A DNA stretch of 64,000 nt from Anaerovibrio sp. (GTDB lineage Bacteria; Bacillota; Negativicutes; Selenomonadales; Selenomonadaceae), in the NCBI RefSeq assembly GCF_024697385.1, contig NZ_JAILFV010000120.1:1-64000 (forward strand), in the 5' to 3' direction. How positions within the stretch are numbered: the stretch's first letter is position 1; every line of letters begins with the position of its first letter. Of this stretch, positions 8,567 to 17,577 are shown piece by piece. A program made the translations under genes and the position numbers. Below the pieces are notes generated by a model. That model did not search any database, was not told the origin of the DNA, and saw only the letters and a program-made list of their open reading frames with translations.

Positions 8567-10892
8567 TCTCGGCAATTATTGACTGCTTACCCTTACCTTT
8601 TTTTCCTTTGGCAGACTTATGGTCATGCTTGTTCTTTTTATTGGATTTTGTTTTTTTTGCAGGAGCTTTACCGTTTTTGTTTTTTTTGGCATCGCTGCTA
8701 TTTTTGGCAACAGATGCCTTCCCTGTAACAGATTTCTTCCTGCCCGGCTTCTTTCCGGCCTGACCATGTACTTTAACAGCTTTTGCAGATTTTTTTCCTT
8801 TTTTATCACCGTTCTCAGTAGACAGCTGCATATTTAACGCCCTTGGATCGCAATTATCCTTGACTACAAAATCCAATGCCTTTTCCTGAACACTGGCACG
8901 AACGAGAATAACCTCAACATCATCCCCCAGCTGATACCGGCGATGATGATGAGTCCCAACCAGGGCAAATTGTGATTCCACATAATCGTAATAATCGTCC
9001 CTCAGGGTGGTCATATGAACCAGCCCTTCCACACAGTTATCCAACTCCACAAAGAAACCAAATCCGGTTACACTGCTGATTACTCCATTAAAGGACTCCC
9101 CAACAAACTGTGCCATATACTCCACCTTTTTCAAATCGGTGGTATCCCGTTCGGCAGCAACAGCAACCCGTTCCCTTTGTGAAGCATGCTCTGCCATTTC
9201 AGGCAGCTTTATCAGCAGTTCTTCCCTGCGGTCACGGGGTATGGACCTGGTAGCAAAGCTCTCCCTAAGCAGCCTGTGAACAATGAGATCCGGATATCTC
9301 CTTATAGGTGAAGTAAAATGTGTATAATACTCCGCTGCCAGGCCAAAATGACCCATATTGGCAGCTTCATACCTGGCCTGCTGCATGGAACGCAGCGCTA
9401 CGGTACTTATTATCCGTTCCTCCGGCCGGCCTGATACCTTTTCCAGCGCGATCTGTATATCCTTCGGCTTTACATTACCTTCAGCTGAAGTACGCACATG
9501 AAGCCCAAAGGTATTCATCAGTGCATTTAATGATTCAATCTTTGCAGGAGTTGGTTGTTCATGGATACGGTACATAAATGGCTGCTTACGACGACACATA
9601 TGCTCTGCGACTGTTTCATTGGCAGCCAGCATGCACTGCTCCACAATGGATTCACCCAGATTGCTTACCCTTTTTTTCAGGCCCACCGCTTTGCCATTTT
9701 CATCAAGCTTGACCTTGATCTCAGGAATCTCAAAATTGATTGCTCCCCGACTATGACGATACCGATACATGGCATTTCTTACTTCTTCCAAATTGTACAA
9801 CAACGGCAGGATATCCTCATTGTCACGACAAAAATCCTTATCCCTTTCCACCAGTATTTTGTTCACCAGGGTGTAAGTAAGTCTCCGATATACATGAATA
9901 ACCACCGGAAGAATTTTATAGGCAGAGACCTTACCACCCGGGCTTATTTCCATTTCACAGGCCATTGCCAAACGGTCAACTCCCGCATTTAGACTGCATA
10001 TGCCATTTGATAATTCCCTTGGCAGCATAGGTATAACCCTGTCTACCAAATAGACGCTGGTCCCCCTGGCTCTTGCCTCAATATCCAGAGGTTCATTTTC
10101 ACGCACATACCAGCTGACATCAGCTATATAAACTCCCAGGAAGAATCCGCCATCAGGACGCTTTTCAACATATACACCATCATCCAGGTCCTTGGCGTCC
10201 TCACCGTCTATGGTGACGATTTTCAAGTCTCTCCTGTCTGCACGCCCATTTATGCCTATATGCTCATCAGCATTTATCGATTGCTCAACGCTGTTGGCTG
10301 CCTGTTGAACACCCTCGGGGAATTCTTCCTGCAGGTCATACTGCCGCATAATGGACAAAATATCCACTCCCGGAGCACCTGCCCGGCCCAGGACTTCAAT
10401 GACCTGTCCCTCAGCCTTCAAGGCTTTTTCAGGCCATTGGGTAATTTCCACAACCACCTTATCACCTGTCCTGGCTCCCATAAACCGGTCGGAAGGGATA
10501 TACACATCCTCCTTGATTCTGCTGTCATCCGGCGTCACAAAACCGAAGCTGCGACTGGCAGAAAATATACCTACAATTTTGCTGTTTGCCCGCTCCAAAA
10601 TGCTGCAGACTTCCCCTTCCCTGGCTCTGCCCCCGGAAACTGCCTGACGGGAAAACAGCCGTACCTGTACTTTATCACCATGCATTGCCGTATTTAGGTT
10701 GTTTTTCAGAACAAATATATCCTCTTCATTTTTCTGTGCCCCTTCAGGTGTTACGAACCCAAAGCCACGGCTGGATACAGAAATAACACCTGTAACCGGT
10801 TCTTGTTGGTCAACTTTTTCAGCTTTAATTGCCGGCTTTGTATCTTTTATTTTTTTTATAATTTTCTTTTTTTGTATTTTTCGTGTTCTCAT
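8562..10892 (-). CDS. rnr: Ribonuclease R
   Basis: A 776-aa 3'-5' processive exoribonuclease of the RNB family, acting on structured RNA and in tmRNA-linked decay with SmpB. Two cold-shock domains (GVISVSSRGFGFVTPEG near residue 36; SRSFGFVTPDD near 113) precede the RNB domain, whose metal site is in VTIDGEDAKDLDDGVY. An S1 domain (FNGVISSVTGFGFFVEL) follows, then a Lys-rich tail of about 90 residues (KKGKKSAKAVK..). The reading frame ends inside the terminus of the neighbouring repeat, so the last few codons and the stop may come from that insertion. GGAGAAAG lies about 14 bases upstream of the start. Confidence 0.95.
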   Translation of the reverse strand: MRTRKIQKKKIIKKIKDTKPAIKAEKVDQQEPVTGVISVSSRGFGFVTPEGAQKNEEDIFVLKNNLNTAMHGDKVQVRLFSRQAVSGGRAREGEVCSILERANSKIVGIFSASRSFGFVTPDDSRIKEDVYIPSDRFMGARTGDKVVVEITQWPEKALKAEGQVIEVLGRAGAPGVDILSIMRQYDLQEEFPEGVQQAANSVEQSINADEHIGINGRADRRDLKIVTIDGEDAKDLDDGVYVEKRPDGGFFLGVYIADVSWYVRENEPLDIEARARGTSVYLVDRVIPMLPRELSNGICSLNAGVDRLAMACEMEISPGGKVSAYKILPVVIHVYRRLTYTLVNKILVERDKDFCRDNEDILPLLYNLEEVRNAMYRYRHSRGAINFEIPEIKVKLDENGKAVGLKKRVSNLGESIVEQCMLAANETVAEHMCRRKQPFMYRIHEQPTPAKIESLNALMNTFGLHVRTSAEGNVKPKDIQIALEKVSGRPEERIISTVALRSMQQARYEAANMGHFGLAAEYYTHFTSPIRRYPDLIVHRLLRESFATRSIPRDRREELLIKLPEMAEHASQRERVAVAAERDTTDLKKVEYMAQFVGESFNGVISSVTGFGFFVELDNCVEGLVHMTTLRDDYYDYVESQFALVGTHHHRRYQLGDDVEVILVRASVQEKALDFVVKDNCDPRALNMQLSTENGDKKGKKSAKAVKVHGQAGKKPGRKKSVTGKASVAKNSSDAKKNKNGKAPAKKTKSNKKNKHDHKSAKGKKGKGKQSIIAEI

Positions 10893-10977
10893 AAATCATT
10901 ATCTTTCTCCGGGTGTCCGGAACTTCCTATCTGAATCTGGCCGGAGCTTTCCCGGCAGTTTTTTGCTCCCTATGCCA

Positions 10978-11721
10978 TCAACTATGTTTCTTAATGAATT
11001 CTGCCACAGTATCAAAAACCTTGTCCCGATCACAGCCAATTGAAACAAGATGCCCTGATTCCTCCAGCCAAACCAGTTCCTTATCATAGCTTCCGGACCG
11101 TTCATATATATATTGGGCACTTCTGTCGCGAACGGTATGATCATTATGGCTCTGGACCACCAGCAAAGGACACTTGATGCGGGGCAATTCACTTTTCCCC
11201 AATTCAATCAGCTTGAGCAGCTCATGAATTGACATCATTGGATATTCACCATAAGATGCATTGCATGCCTCCGGCACATCTTGATGAATTCTCTTTTTTT
11301 TAGGCCAGAACTTATCCTGACACAGTTCCTTTGCCGGTAAGCGATAAAGCTGCTTATCTTCATGAATATATATTGGTGCTGCCAGTGAACAGCAGCATGC
11401 CACCTGCTCGTTTGCAGACAAAATAAGACCCAGCAATCCTCCCATGGACTGCCCCACCACTGATATCTTGCTGCAGCATCCTGAAAGCAGCGCATATCCA
11501 TCACAAACTGATGAATACCAGTCATCACTTGTCATATGTGACATATCCATAGGCGTAGTTCCATGTCCGGCCAACCTGACACAAAGTACTGTATATCCAC
11601 AAGAATTGAGATATTTACCCAACAACAGCATCTCCGCCGGTACCCCTGTAAAACCATGTATCAAAAGTATCCCATGGTCTCCTCCCTTCATAAAAAAAGG
11701 TTCCCCTCCACGGATTATCAT
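10978..11721 (-). CDS. est: Carboxylesterase (alpha/beta hydrolase)
   Basis: A 247-aa cytoplasmic serine hydrolase like Bacillus Est30. The oxyanion region HGFTG is at residues 22-26, the nucleophile elbow GQSMGG near 89-94, the acid Asp in QSHNDHTV and the His in EESGHLV. These genes sit between secG and rnr in many Firmicutes, as here; the natural ester is not known. AGGAGGAA precedes ATG 11721 by seven bases. A hairpin terminator separates it from secG. Confidence 0.9.
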   Translation of the reverse strand: MIIRGGEPFFMKGGDHGILLIHGFTGVPAEMLLLGKYLNSCGYTVLCVRLAGHGTTPMDMSHMTSDDWYSSVCDGYALLSGCCSKISVVGQSMGGLLGLILSANEQVACCCSLAAPIYIHEDKQLYRLPAKELCQDKFWPKKKRIHQDVPEACNASYGEYPMMSIHELLKLIELGKSELPRIKCPLLVVQSHNDHTVRDRSAQYIYERSGSYDKELVWLEESGHLVSIGCDRDKVFDTVAEFIKKHS

Positions 11722-11743
11722 TCACAAATTCCTCCTGCTAATA

Positions 11744-11800
11744 AAAAAAGGCGCTCACTACCTTAAACTGATCAGAGGATAGAGAACGCCTTAATTTTAA
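11744..11800 (-). terminator. Terminator after secG
   Basis: On minus, AAGGCGTTCTCT and a distal AGCGCCTT form the stem, followed by TTTTTTATT. It lies between secG and the esterase gene. Confidence 0.7.
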
Positions 11801-11802
11801 AA

Positions 11803-12027
11803 TTACATAGTCATTTTTGCAATAACCAGGGTAACGATTGCAAAAAGTATTGCAAATACCACGGTAACGCGTGCCAACAATGCATCCATACCACGAGCAC
11901 TGCTGCTGAATACGGTATCACTGCCGCCGCCCAAGCCCATACCGGCAGACTTTGGTGACTGCGCCAATACTGAACCAATCAGCACAATAGCAACCAACGC
12001 GTCTATAACCATTAAAACCGTAAGCAC
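11803..12027 (-). CDS. secG: Preprotein translocase subunit SecG
   Basis: A 74-aa inner-membrane protein of the SecYEG channel. Two hydrophobic helices (about residues 2-22 and 50-71) flank the conserved loop GMGLGGGSDTVFSSSARG. The start is GTG at 12027 behind AGGAGGT. Family length and topology match. It heads the secG-est-rnr-smpB group. Confidence 0.93.
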   Translation of the reverse strand: MLTVLMVIDALVAIVLIGSVLAQSPKSAGMGLGGGSDTVFSSSARGMDALLARVTVVFAILFAIVTLVIAKMTM

Positions 12028-12107
12028 TTTACGGACCTCCTATCACATTTCAAAGTAGATAATATCATATCATAAAATCCAATAAAATACAAGGAATTTG
12101 ACATACA

Positions 12108-12190
12108 CCCCATGGCTAAAGCCTGGGTATTGGGGGATACCAGCGAACCGTACCTACTGAAATATCAGGTCTTACGGTTTCTTTCCACAA
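12108..12190 (-). other. Double-hairpin relic resembling an IS200/IS605 right end
   Basis: Two neighbouring imperfect hairpins are seen on minus: AAACCGTA..TACGGTT with inner ACCT/AGGT, then CCCCAATACCCAGG pairing with CCATGGGG around CTTTAG. A hairpin with a GGCTTTAGCC-like tip near the end is typical of IS200/IS605 right ends and the overlapping TnpB guide-RNA scaffold. No tnpA or tnpB remains nearby. It could instead be a pyk terminator of unusual form. Confidence 0.35.
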
Positions 12191-12219
12191 TGAACAATTC
12201 CCTGCCCATCATTATGTAA

Positions 12220-13638
12220 TCAATCAATGGTTCTTATCTGGATCTTATTGGTATTATTCCCCTTGCTCATGTTAATTCCGGAGGTGACCACTGCAATATC
12301 GCCCTGCTCAACATAACCGGCACGCAGTGCTGCTGCAATTGATGCTCCGGCTCTGTCAGGCTCATCATCCCAGATTCGTCCGCTTACAAGCTGAACACCC
12401 CACAGGAGATTTAACTGTCTGGCCACCTTGGAGGTGGAGGCATAGGCTATTATTGTAGCCTGTGGACGATATTTGGAAACCATTTTTGTGGTAAAGCCGG
12501 TTTCAGTAGGAGTGATGATGGCCGTGGCATCCAACTCATAGGCCAGCTGTACAGTGGAATGAGCCACTGCATCTGTGATGCTCTTTTTATGCTCTACGCC
12601 CTTATTGGCAAAACGATTTTTATAATCTATGGATTCTTCTATACGGCAGGCAATCTTATTCATGGTTTTTACAGCTTCCACCGGATAGGCACCGTTGGCG
12701 GTTTCACCACTGAGCATAATTGCATCGGTTCCATCATATACCGCGTTACCTACATCAGAAACCTCGGCCCTGGTAGGACGCGGATTGCTGGTCATCGACT
12801 CCAGCATCTGGGTGGCAACAATAACCAGCTTGCCGGCACGATTACATTTTTTGATAATCTCCTTCTGTATCACCGGCACATCCTCGGCAGGAATTTCCAC
12901 ACCCAGGTCACCGCGGGCTACCATCACCCCATCAGCCGCTTCAATTATAGAATCAATGTTTTTTACACCTTCGAGATTTTCAATCTTGGCAATGATATCC
13001 ATGTGCCCCTTGCGGCTTTTGATCAGCTTGCGGATAGCCTTGATATCACTGGCGCGCTGAATGAAGGATGCTGCCACAAAATCCATATCGTGCTCTATTC
13101 CAAAAATAATATCCTTTTCATCCTGCTCAGAAATAGGAGGGAGTCCCACAGCCACGCCCGGTACAGCCACCCGCTTGCGGGTACTCATCGGTCCGCTGTT
13201 CAAAATGGTAGTGACGATATCCTTACCTTTGATTTTCTTGACCTCAAGGCCAACAAGTCCATCGGATAACAGGATGGTATCTCCAGGCTTAACCTCTTCA
13301 TATAACTTCTTGTAGCTTATTGGAGCACCGTGCTCATCTCCCGGAGTGTCCGAATTGGTAAGCACAAATTCATTGCCCTTCTCCAGTTGCACCTTACCGT
13401 CCTTGAACTCACCGAGACGCATTTCAGGGCCTTTGGTATCCAACAGAAGCGGGATAATCATATCTGTATGCAGGGCTGCCTCCCGCACCCTCTCGATACG
13501 CCCCTGCTGCTCTGCATGGTCACCGTGGGAAAAATTAAATCTGGCACAGTTCATGCCATTCTTCATCAGCTCTTCTATTACTCCTGGCTTGTCAGTAGTC
13601 GGTCCCATGGTACATACAATCTTAGTCTTTTTAAACAT
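12220..13638 (-). CDS. pyk: Pyruvate kinase
   Basis: A 472-aa glycolytic enzyme making pyruvate and ATP from PEP and ADP. It shows the N-terminal CTMGPTTDKPGVIEELMKNGMNCARFNFSHGDH, the active-site stretch IIAKIENLEGVKNID with catalytic Lys, MVARGDLGVEIP for Mg/K and ATQMLESM. The C-terminal allosteric domain is complete to RTID. It lacks the extra PEP-utiliser domain of Bacillus enzymes. Apparently monocistronic, with an AT-rich leader of about 290 bp shared with divergent nrdD. Confidence 0.97.
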   Translation of the reverse strand: MFKKTKIVCTMGPTTDKPGVIEELMKNGMNCARFNFSHGDHAEQQGRIERVREAALHTDMIIPLLLDTKGPEMRLGEFKDGKVQLEKGNEFVLTNSDTPGDEHGAPISYKKLYEEVKPGDTILLSDGLVGLEVKKIKGKDIVTTILNSGPMSTRKRVAVPGVAVGLPPISEQDEKDIIFGIEHDMDFVAASFIQRASDIKAIRKLIKSRKGHMDIIAKIENLEGVKNIDSIIEAADGVMVARGDLGVEIPAEDVPVIQKEIIKKCNRAGKLVIVATQMLESMTSNPRPTRAEVSDVGNAVYDGTDAIMLSGETANGAYPVEAVKTMNKIACRIEESIDYKNRFANKGVEHKKSITDAVAHSTVQLAYELDATAIITPTETGFTTKMVSKYRPQATIIAYASTSKVARQLNLLWGVQLVSGRIWDDEPDRAGASIAAALRAGYVEQGDIAVVTSGINMSKGNNTNKIQIRTID

Positions 13639-13932
13639 TGCTCAATCACTCTCCCATAAATTCCATTTATAATTAACATTTGCGAAACAGCATAATATTT
13701 ATAATCAAATTATTTTACTCCATTCTACATCTATTGTCTACCATAAAGATGAGAAAAAATCAAGAATTGTTATGTTAGATAAAATGATGTATTCTAATAA
13801 GGTAATTATTTTTATGGCTTTTTCAAAAAAAGTCATAATTTGTAATCAACTTGGACTTATCCGTTGGGATACATATTGTTCCACCGGATACCGGTCGTAT
13901 ATATAGCACTGATAAGGAGATGTTAGAAAGCA
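13639..13932. promoter_or_regulatory. Divergent control region between pyk and nrdD
   Basis: 294 AT-rich bases carry both outward promoters. Close to nrdD is a short palindrome ACCGG-ATA-CCGGT followed by TATATATAGC and the nrdD ribosome site AAGGAG. I could not identify a convincing NrdR box pair. Confidence 0.45.
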
Positions 13933-16194
13933 ATGAAGCTCAAGCATGTAATCAAGCGCTCCGGTGTCGTTGTGGATTACGATTCTGAGAAAATCTATAA
14001 CGCTATTGCCGGTGCCAGCAAGGCTGTAAACGATTCCATGACCCAAAGGGAAATCCGCAATGTTACCGATCAGGTAGAAGAAGCAATTGCCAATTGGGAA
14101 AACATTAATGTGGAGGATATTCAGGATATTGTAGAAAAGACTCTGATGGAGCAGAATTTCTACGAGGTAGCAAAGCGCTATATAATGTATCGCCAAAAAC
14201 ACACCACCCGTCGTGAAGCGCAAAAGCACCTTATGAACAGCTATAGGGATATTTTCTTCGCCGATGCTGTTGATTCTGACATGAAACGCGATAATGCAAA
14301 CATCAACACCGATGCATCCATGGGCATTATGCTTAAGCTGGGTGCTGAAGGCGCCAAGCATTTCGTGGATAACTATATGCTGCCGGAGGAATTCGCCAAG
14401 GCAGACAGGGAAAACTACATTCATATTCACGACAAGGATTTTTCGCTGATTACCCTTAACTGTTGTCAGATTGATCTGCTGAAGCTTTTCCATGGAGGTT
14501 TTTCCACCGGGCATGGGTTCCTCAGGGAACCTAATTCTATAAGGGCTTATGCCTCACTGGCCTGCATAGCCATACAATCCAACCAGAATGACATGTTCGG
14601 TGGCCAATCCATCAATGCATTTGATTATGCCATGGCAGAGGGCGTCACCAAAACATTTAGGAAAGCTCTTGCTGATGAAGCCTATAAAGCCTGCATTTAT
14701 CGTTTTGGCTCTGATGACTTTCTTTCGGCAAAGGCCTTCCGTCAATTATTCACTGAGGCCATGGATTTTGCTAAATGCCGATTTACTGACCAGGAACCAA
14801 TTGCCCATGATGCAGATGTAAGGGCCATTTCTGAGGCCCTGAATAAAATTTTGCCTCCGTCTATATTGGAAAAAACTCCTGATCTGACAGTTGATGCCCG
14901 GAATATATACAAACTGGCCTGCGATGATACCACCGAGGAAACCCATCAGGCCATGGAAGCATTGATTCATAATTTCAACACCCTCCATAGCCGGGCAGGA
15001 GCTCAGGTACCATTCAGCTCGATCAATTACGGAATGGATACATCTCCTGAAGGGCGTCTGGCAATGCGGGAAGTAATGAATGCCATCTGGAGCGGTCTGG
15101 GAAATGGTGAGACAGCCATATTCCCAATCTCTGTTTTCCAGCTGAAAGCAGGCGTAAATTACAATCCGGGAGATCCGAACTACGATCTTTTCCAACAGGC
15201 CTGCAAGGTGAGTGCCAAGCGCCTGTTCCCAAATTTTGTAAATGTTGACGCTCCATACAATCTTCAATACTACAAACCTGGCAATTACAACAGTGTAATC
15301 GCCACCATGGGATGCCGTACCCGAACCATAAGCAATGTCAATGGACCAAGCGAGGTAGGAAGCCGCGGCAATTTCTCCTTCACCACCATCAATCTGCCAA
15401 AGCTGGCGCTTGAGGCCAACGGCAACATGGACAAATTTTGGTGTCTCCTGGATAAATATATTCAGGTAAGCCATGATTATCTTCTTTTCCGTTTGCAGAC
15501 CATTAAGCATAAGCATGTATATAATTACCCATTCCTTATGGGACAGGGCATATGGATGGATAGTGATAAGCTCCGTCCATCTGATTCCATTGCAGATGTA
15601 CTGAAACACGCTTCTTACTCCATTGGTTTCTGTGGTCTGGCTGAATGCCTGGTAGCATTGATAGGTGAGCATCATGGGGAAAGTGAAGAGGCCCAGAAAC
15701 TTGGTCTGGAGATTGTCGGACATATCCGCAAACAGACAGACAAGTACTCTAAGGAAGAAAGCATGAACTGGACTACCTTCGGTACTCCTGCTGAATCTAC
15801 AGCGGGACAGTTCCAGCGGGCCAACCGTGAAAAATTTGGTATAATCCCTGGTGTTACCGACCGTGATTATATGACCAACAGCTCCCATGTGCCGGTATAT
15901 TATGACATTATGGCTCTTGATAAAATACGCATTGAGGCACCATATCACGAGCTGTGCAATGCCGGGCACATTGCCTATGTGGAAATGAACGGTGACCCAT
16001 CGAAAAATGTAAAGGCCTTTGAAACACTGGTTAGGGCCATGCACGACGCCAATATGGGTTATTTTTCCATCAATCATCCGGTGGACCGGGATCCTGTCTG
16101 TGGCTATACCGGCATTATTGAAAATGAATGCCCTCACTGCAAGCGCAAGGAAATAATCACCGGACGAAAAGTAGTGAAAAGAATACGCTCCTAA
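13933..16194 (+). CDS. nrdD: Anaerobic ribonucleoside-triphosphate reductase, C-terminus possibly truncated
   Basis: A 753-aa class III reductase homolog for making dNTPs without oxygen. An ATP-cone (KRSGVVVDYDSEKIYNAI, residues 8-95) is followed by the NrdD barrel with LNCCQIDL, GGQSINAFDYAMA and MGCRTRTISN. The C-terminus shows the zinc-site region (DRDPVCGYTG..ECPHC) and then ends at IITGRKVVKRIRS. The segment I expect next, RITGYL with the radical-bearing Gly and a basic tail, is not visible in any frame before the terminator. VCGYTG might stand in for it, though its position suits the zinc site. No nrdG activase is adjacent. Confidence 0.9.
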   Translation: MKLKHVIKRSGVVVDYDSEKIYNAIAGASKAVNDSMTQREIRNVTDQVEEAIANWENINVEDIQDIVEKTLMEQNFYEVAKRYIMYRQKHTTRREAQKHLMNSYRDIFFADAVDSDMKRDNANINTDASMGIMLKLGAEGAKHFVDNYMLPEEFAKADRENYIHIHDKDFSLITLNCCQIDLLKLFHGGFSTGHGFLREPNSIRAYASLACIAIQSNQNDMFGGQSINAFDYAMAEGVTKTFRKALADEAYKACIYRFGSDDFLSAKAFRQLFTEAMDFAKCRFTDQEPIAHDADVRAISEALNKILPPSILEKTPDLTVDARNIYKLACDDTTEETHQAMEALIHNFNTLHSRAGAQVPFSSINYGMDTSPEGRLAMREVMNAIWSGLGNGETAIFPISVFQLKAGVNYNPGDPNYDLFQQACKVSAKRLFPNFVNVDAPYNLQYYKPGNYNSVIATMGCRTRTISNVNGPSEVGSRGNFSFTTINLPKLALEANGNMDKFWCLLDKYIQVSHDYLLFRLQTIKHKHVYNYPFLMGQGIWMDSDKLRPSDSIADVLKHASYSIGFCGLAECLVALIGEHHGESEEAQKLGLEIVGHIRKQTDKYSKEESMNWTTFGTPAESTAGQFQRANREKFGIIPGVTDRDYMTNSSHVPVYYDIMALDKIRIEAPYHELCNAGHIAYVEMNGDPSKNVKAFETLVRAMHDANMGYFSINHPVDRDPVCGYTGIIENECPHCKRKEIITGRKVVKRIRS

Positions 16195-16211
16195 ACTGAC
16201 ATAAGCTGTCA

Positions 16212-16268
16212 AAAAAAATTACCGTCATGAAACATCTGTTATCAATGTATCATGACGGTAGTTTTTTA
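16212..16268 (+). terminator. nrdD terminator
   Basis: Inverted repeat TACCGTCATGA..TCATGACGGTA followed by TTTTTT on plus and preceded by AAAAAAAA, so it may stop transcription both ways, including the LPS operon arriving on minus. Confidence 0.85.
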
Positions 16269-16398
16269 CTTTGTACCTTCCATTGCTCATCCAAATCCAC
16301 AGCTGAAAACAGGTAAAAAATCATAATTACAAATATTACCAACAACAAAACCTTTAATCTATTTATTTACTTCCTCCATAAATTACCAGAATCGCATA

Positions 16399-17553
16399 TT
16401 ACAATAAGGAATCCAACGAATCCGGTAAAAAGAAACAATTACTGTACTTTTGATGTAAATTGTCCAATAGCTTTTCCATTTGCGGTGAAATTTTCATATC
16501 GAGACATTTGCGTATCAAAACACATTTATTACCATCGCCAATAGTCAGTGGTGACAGGCATACTGAGCTGGACGCAATGGAAATAAACACACAGTCTTCA
16601 ATATCATTATTACAGGCATACAACTCCCAGGGAATTTTTCTGGGCTCAATAGACTGAAAAACGGACTCATCATACTCCTTCAGCATGCTGTCAGGCGTGC
16701 GGGGGTGATATTTTATAAATACCTTTTCTGTGCCGGCAATTTTTTTAAATGCGGCTATCTGACTCATGTATATATTATGATCTTCCATATGCTTTTTTAT
16801 GGAATTAGCCAGTATCATTCTTTTCAGGCCTTTTGCATTTTGCATATATGATGGCATCAGCTCACCACCAATATCGAAAAACACCTTTTTGCCCTTTATA
16901 ACCTGATGCTGTGGGTCAAAATCAAAAATCCTGTTGGCAATACTGAGGAATTCTTCACCTGCAGATGATAATCGCGGTATTTTAACAAAATCAATCCCGT
17001 CCTTGTCATAGACAACAACCTCAGGATCATATAAATATGCCTCATTCGCCTTGGTATCACCATGGCATATGGTATTATCATAATATGAGCCTACACCTTC
17101 ATCAAGGATTGCCATCTTTGCCACTCCATGTAGAGACTCATAAAAATTACTTACAATAGCATTCCCGCTTTGCATCAGCACCTTATCATAATGCACTCCA
17201 CGAATTTTTTCATAATCATGCAGCAGCTTACCCAGTCTATACTCCGGGCCACGCAGTTTGCCCATAAGGTCCCTGTATAGCACAAAAAAAGTATTGCCTA
17301 TGGCCTGTAAAAAACTGGTTTTGGTATGTCCACCGGCGCGTACAATGCGGATATATTCATGAACATCCACTACCCAATCCTTGGCCACACAAATATTCTC
17401 AAACATACCAATTTTTTTTAGTCTATTGGCCAAGGCCTGAAAGCCTGACCTTTGCAATACAATATCCGCCTTATCCTGAGGCAATAAATGCATTTTTATG
17501 TTTAAGGCATTCAATATCTGAAACTCTGTTGAACAAACAAACAATATTCGCAT
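16399..17553 (-). CDS. Putative LOS sialyltransferase/polysialyltransferase-type glycosyltransferase
   Basis: A 384-aa protein whose N-terminus (ILFVCSTEFQILNALNI) and C-terminal half (KVFIKYHPRT, then VFISIASSSVCLSP) resemble GT52 and related polysialyltransferase-type enzymes with a GT-B fold, where the HP motif and Ser-Ser pair contact the CMP sugar. There is no signal peptide. It is the last gene of the LPS operon, fitting a terminal surface sugar addition. The donor is not determinable and no CMP-sialate synthesis genes are in the window. ATG 17553 follows AGGAG. Confidence 0.6.
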   Translation of the reverse strand: MRILFVCSTEFQILNALNIKMHLLPQDKADIVLQRSGFQALANRLKKIGMFENICVAKDWVVDVHEYIRIVRAGGHTKTSFLQAIGNTFFVLYRDLMGKLRGPEYRLGKLLHDYEKIRGVHYDKVLMQSGNAIVSNFYESLHGVAKMAILDEGVGSYYDNTICHGDTKANEAYLYDPEVVVYDKDGIDFVKIPRLSSAGEEFLSIANRIFDFDPQHQVIKGKKVFFDIGGELMPSYMQNAKGLKRMILANSIKKHMEDHNIYMSQIAAFKKIAGTEKVFIKYHPRTPDSMLKEYDESVFQSIEPRKIPWELYACNNDIEDCVFISIASSSVCLSPLTIGDGNKCVLIRKCLDMKISPQMEKLLDNLHQKYSNCFFLPDSLDSLL

Positions 17554-17577
17554 TAGCCAACTCCTAACATTATCCTG

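Noticed and set aside
8476-8570. ORF beginning SQRGG.YAHHLL inside type B repeats (also 54871)
   Set aside because: Other copies (46232) carry one-base indels in the same stretch that break the frame, and there is no ribosome site; the repeat is not coding.
14746-16212. 488-aa minus-strand ORF opposite nrdD
   Set aside because: It is the antisense shadow of the conserved nrdD reading frame, with no recognisable domain or ribosome site.
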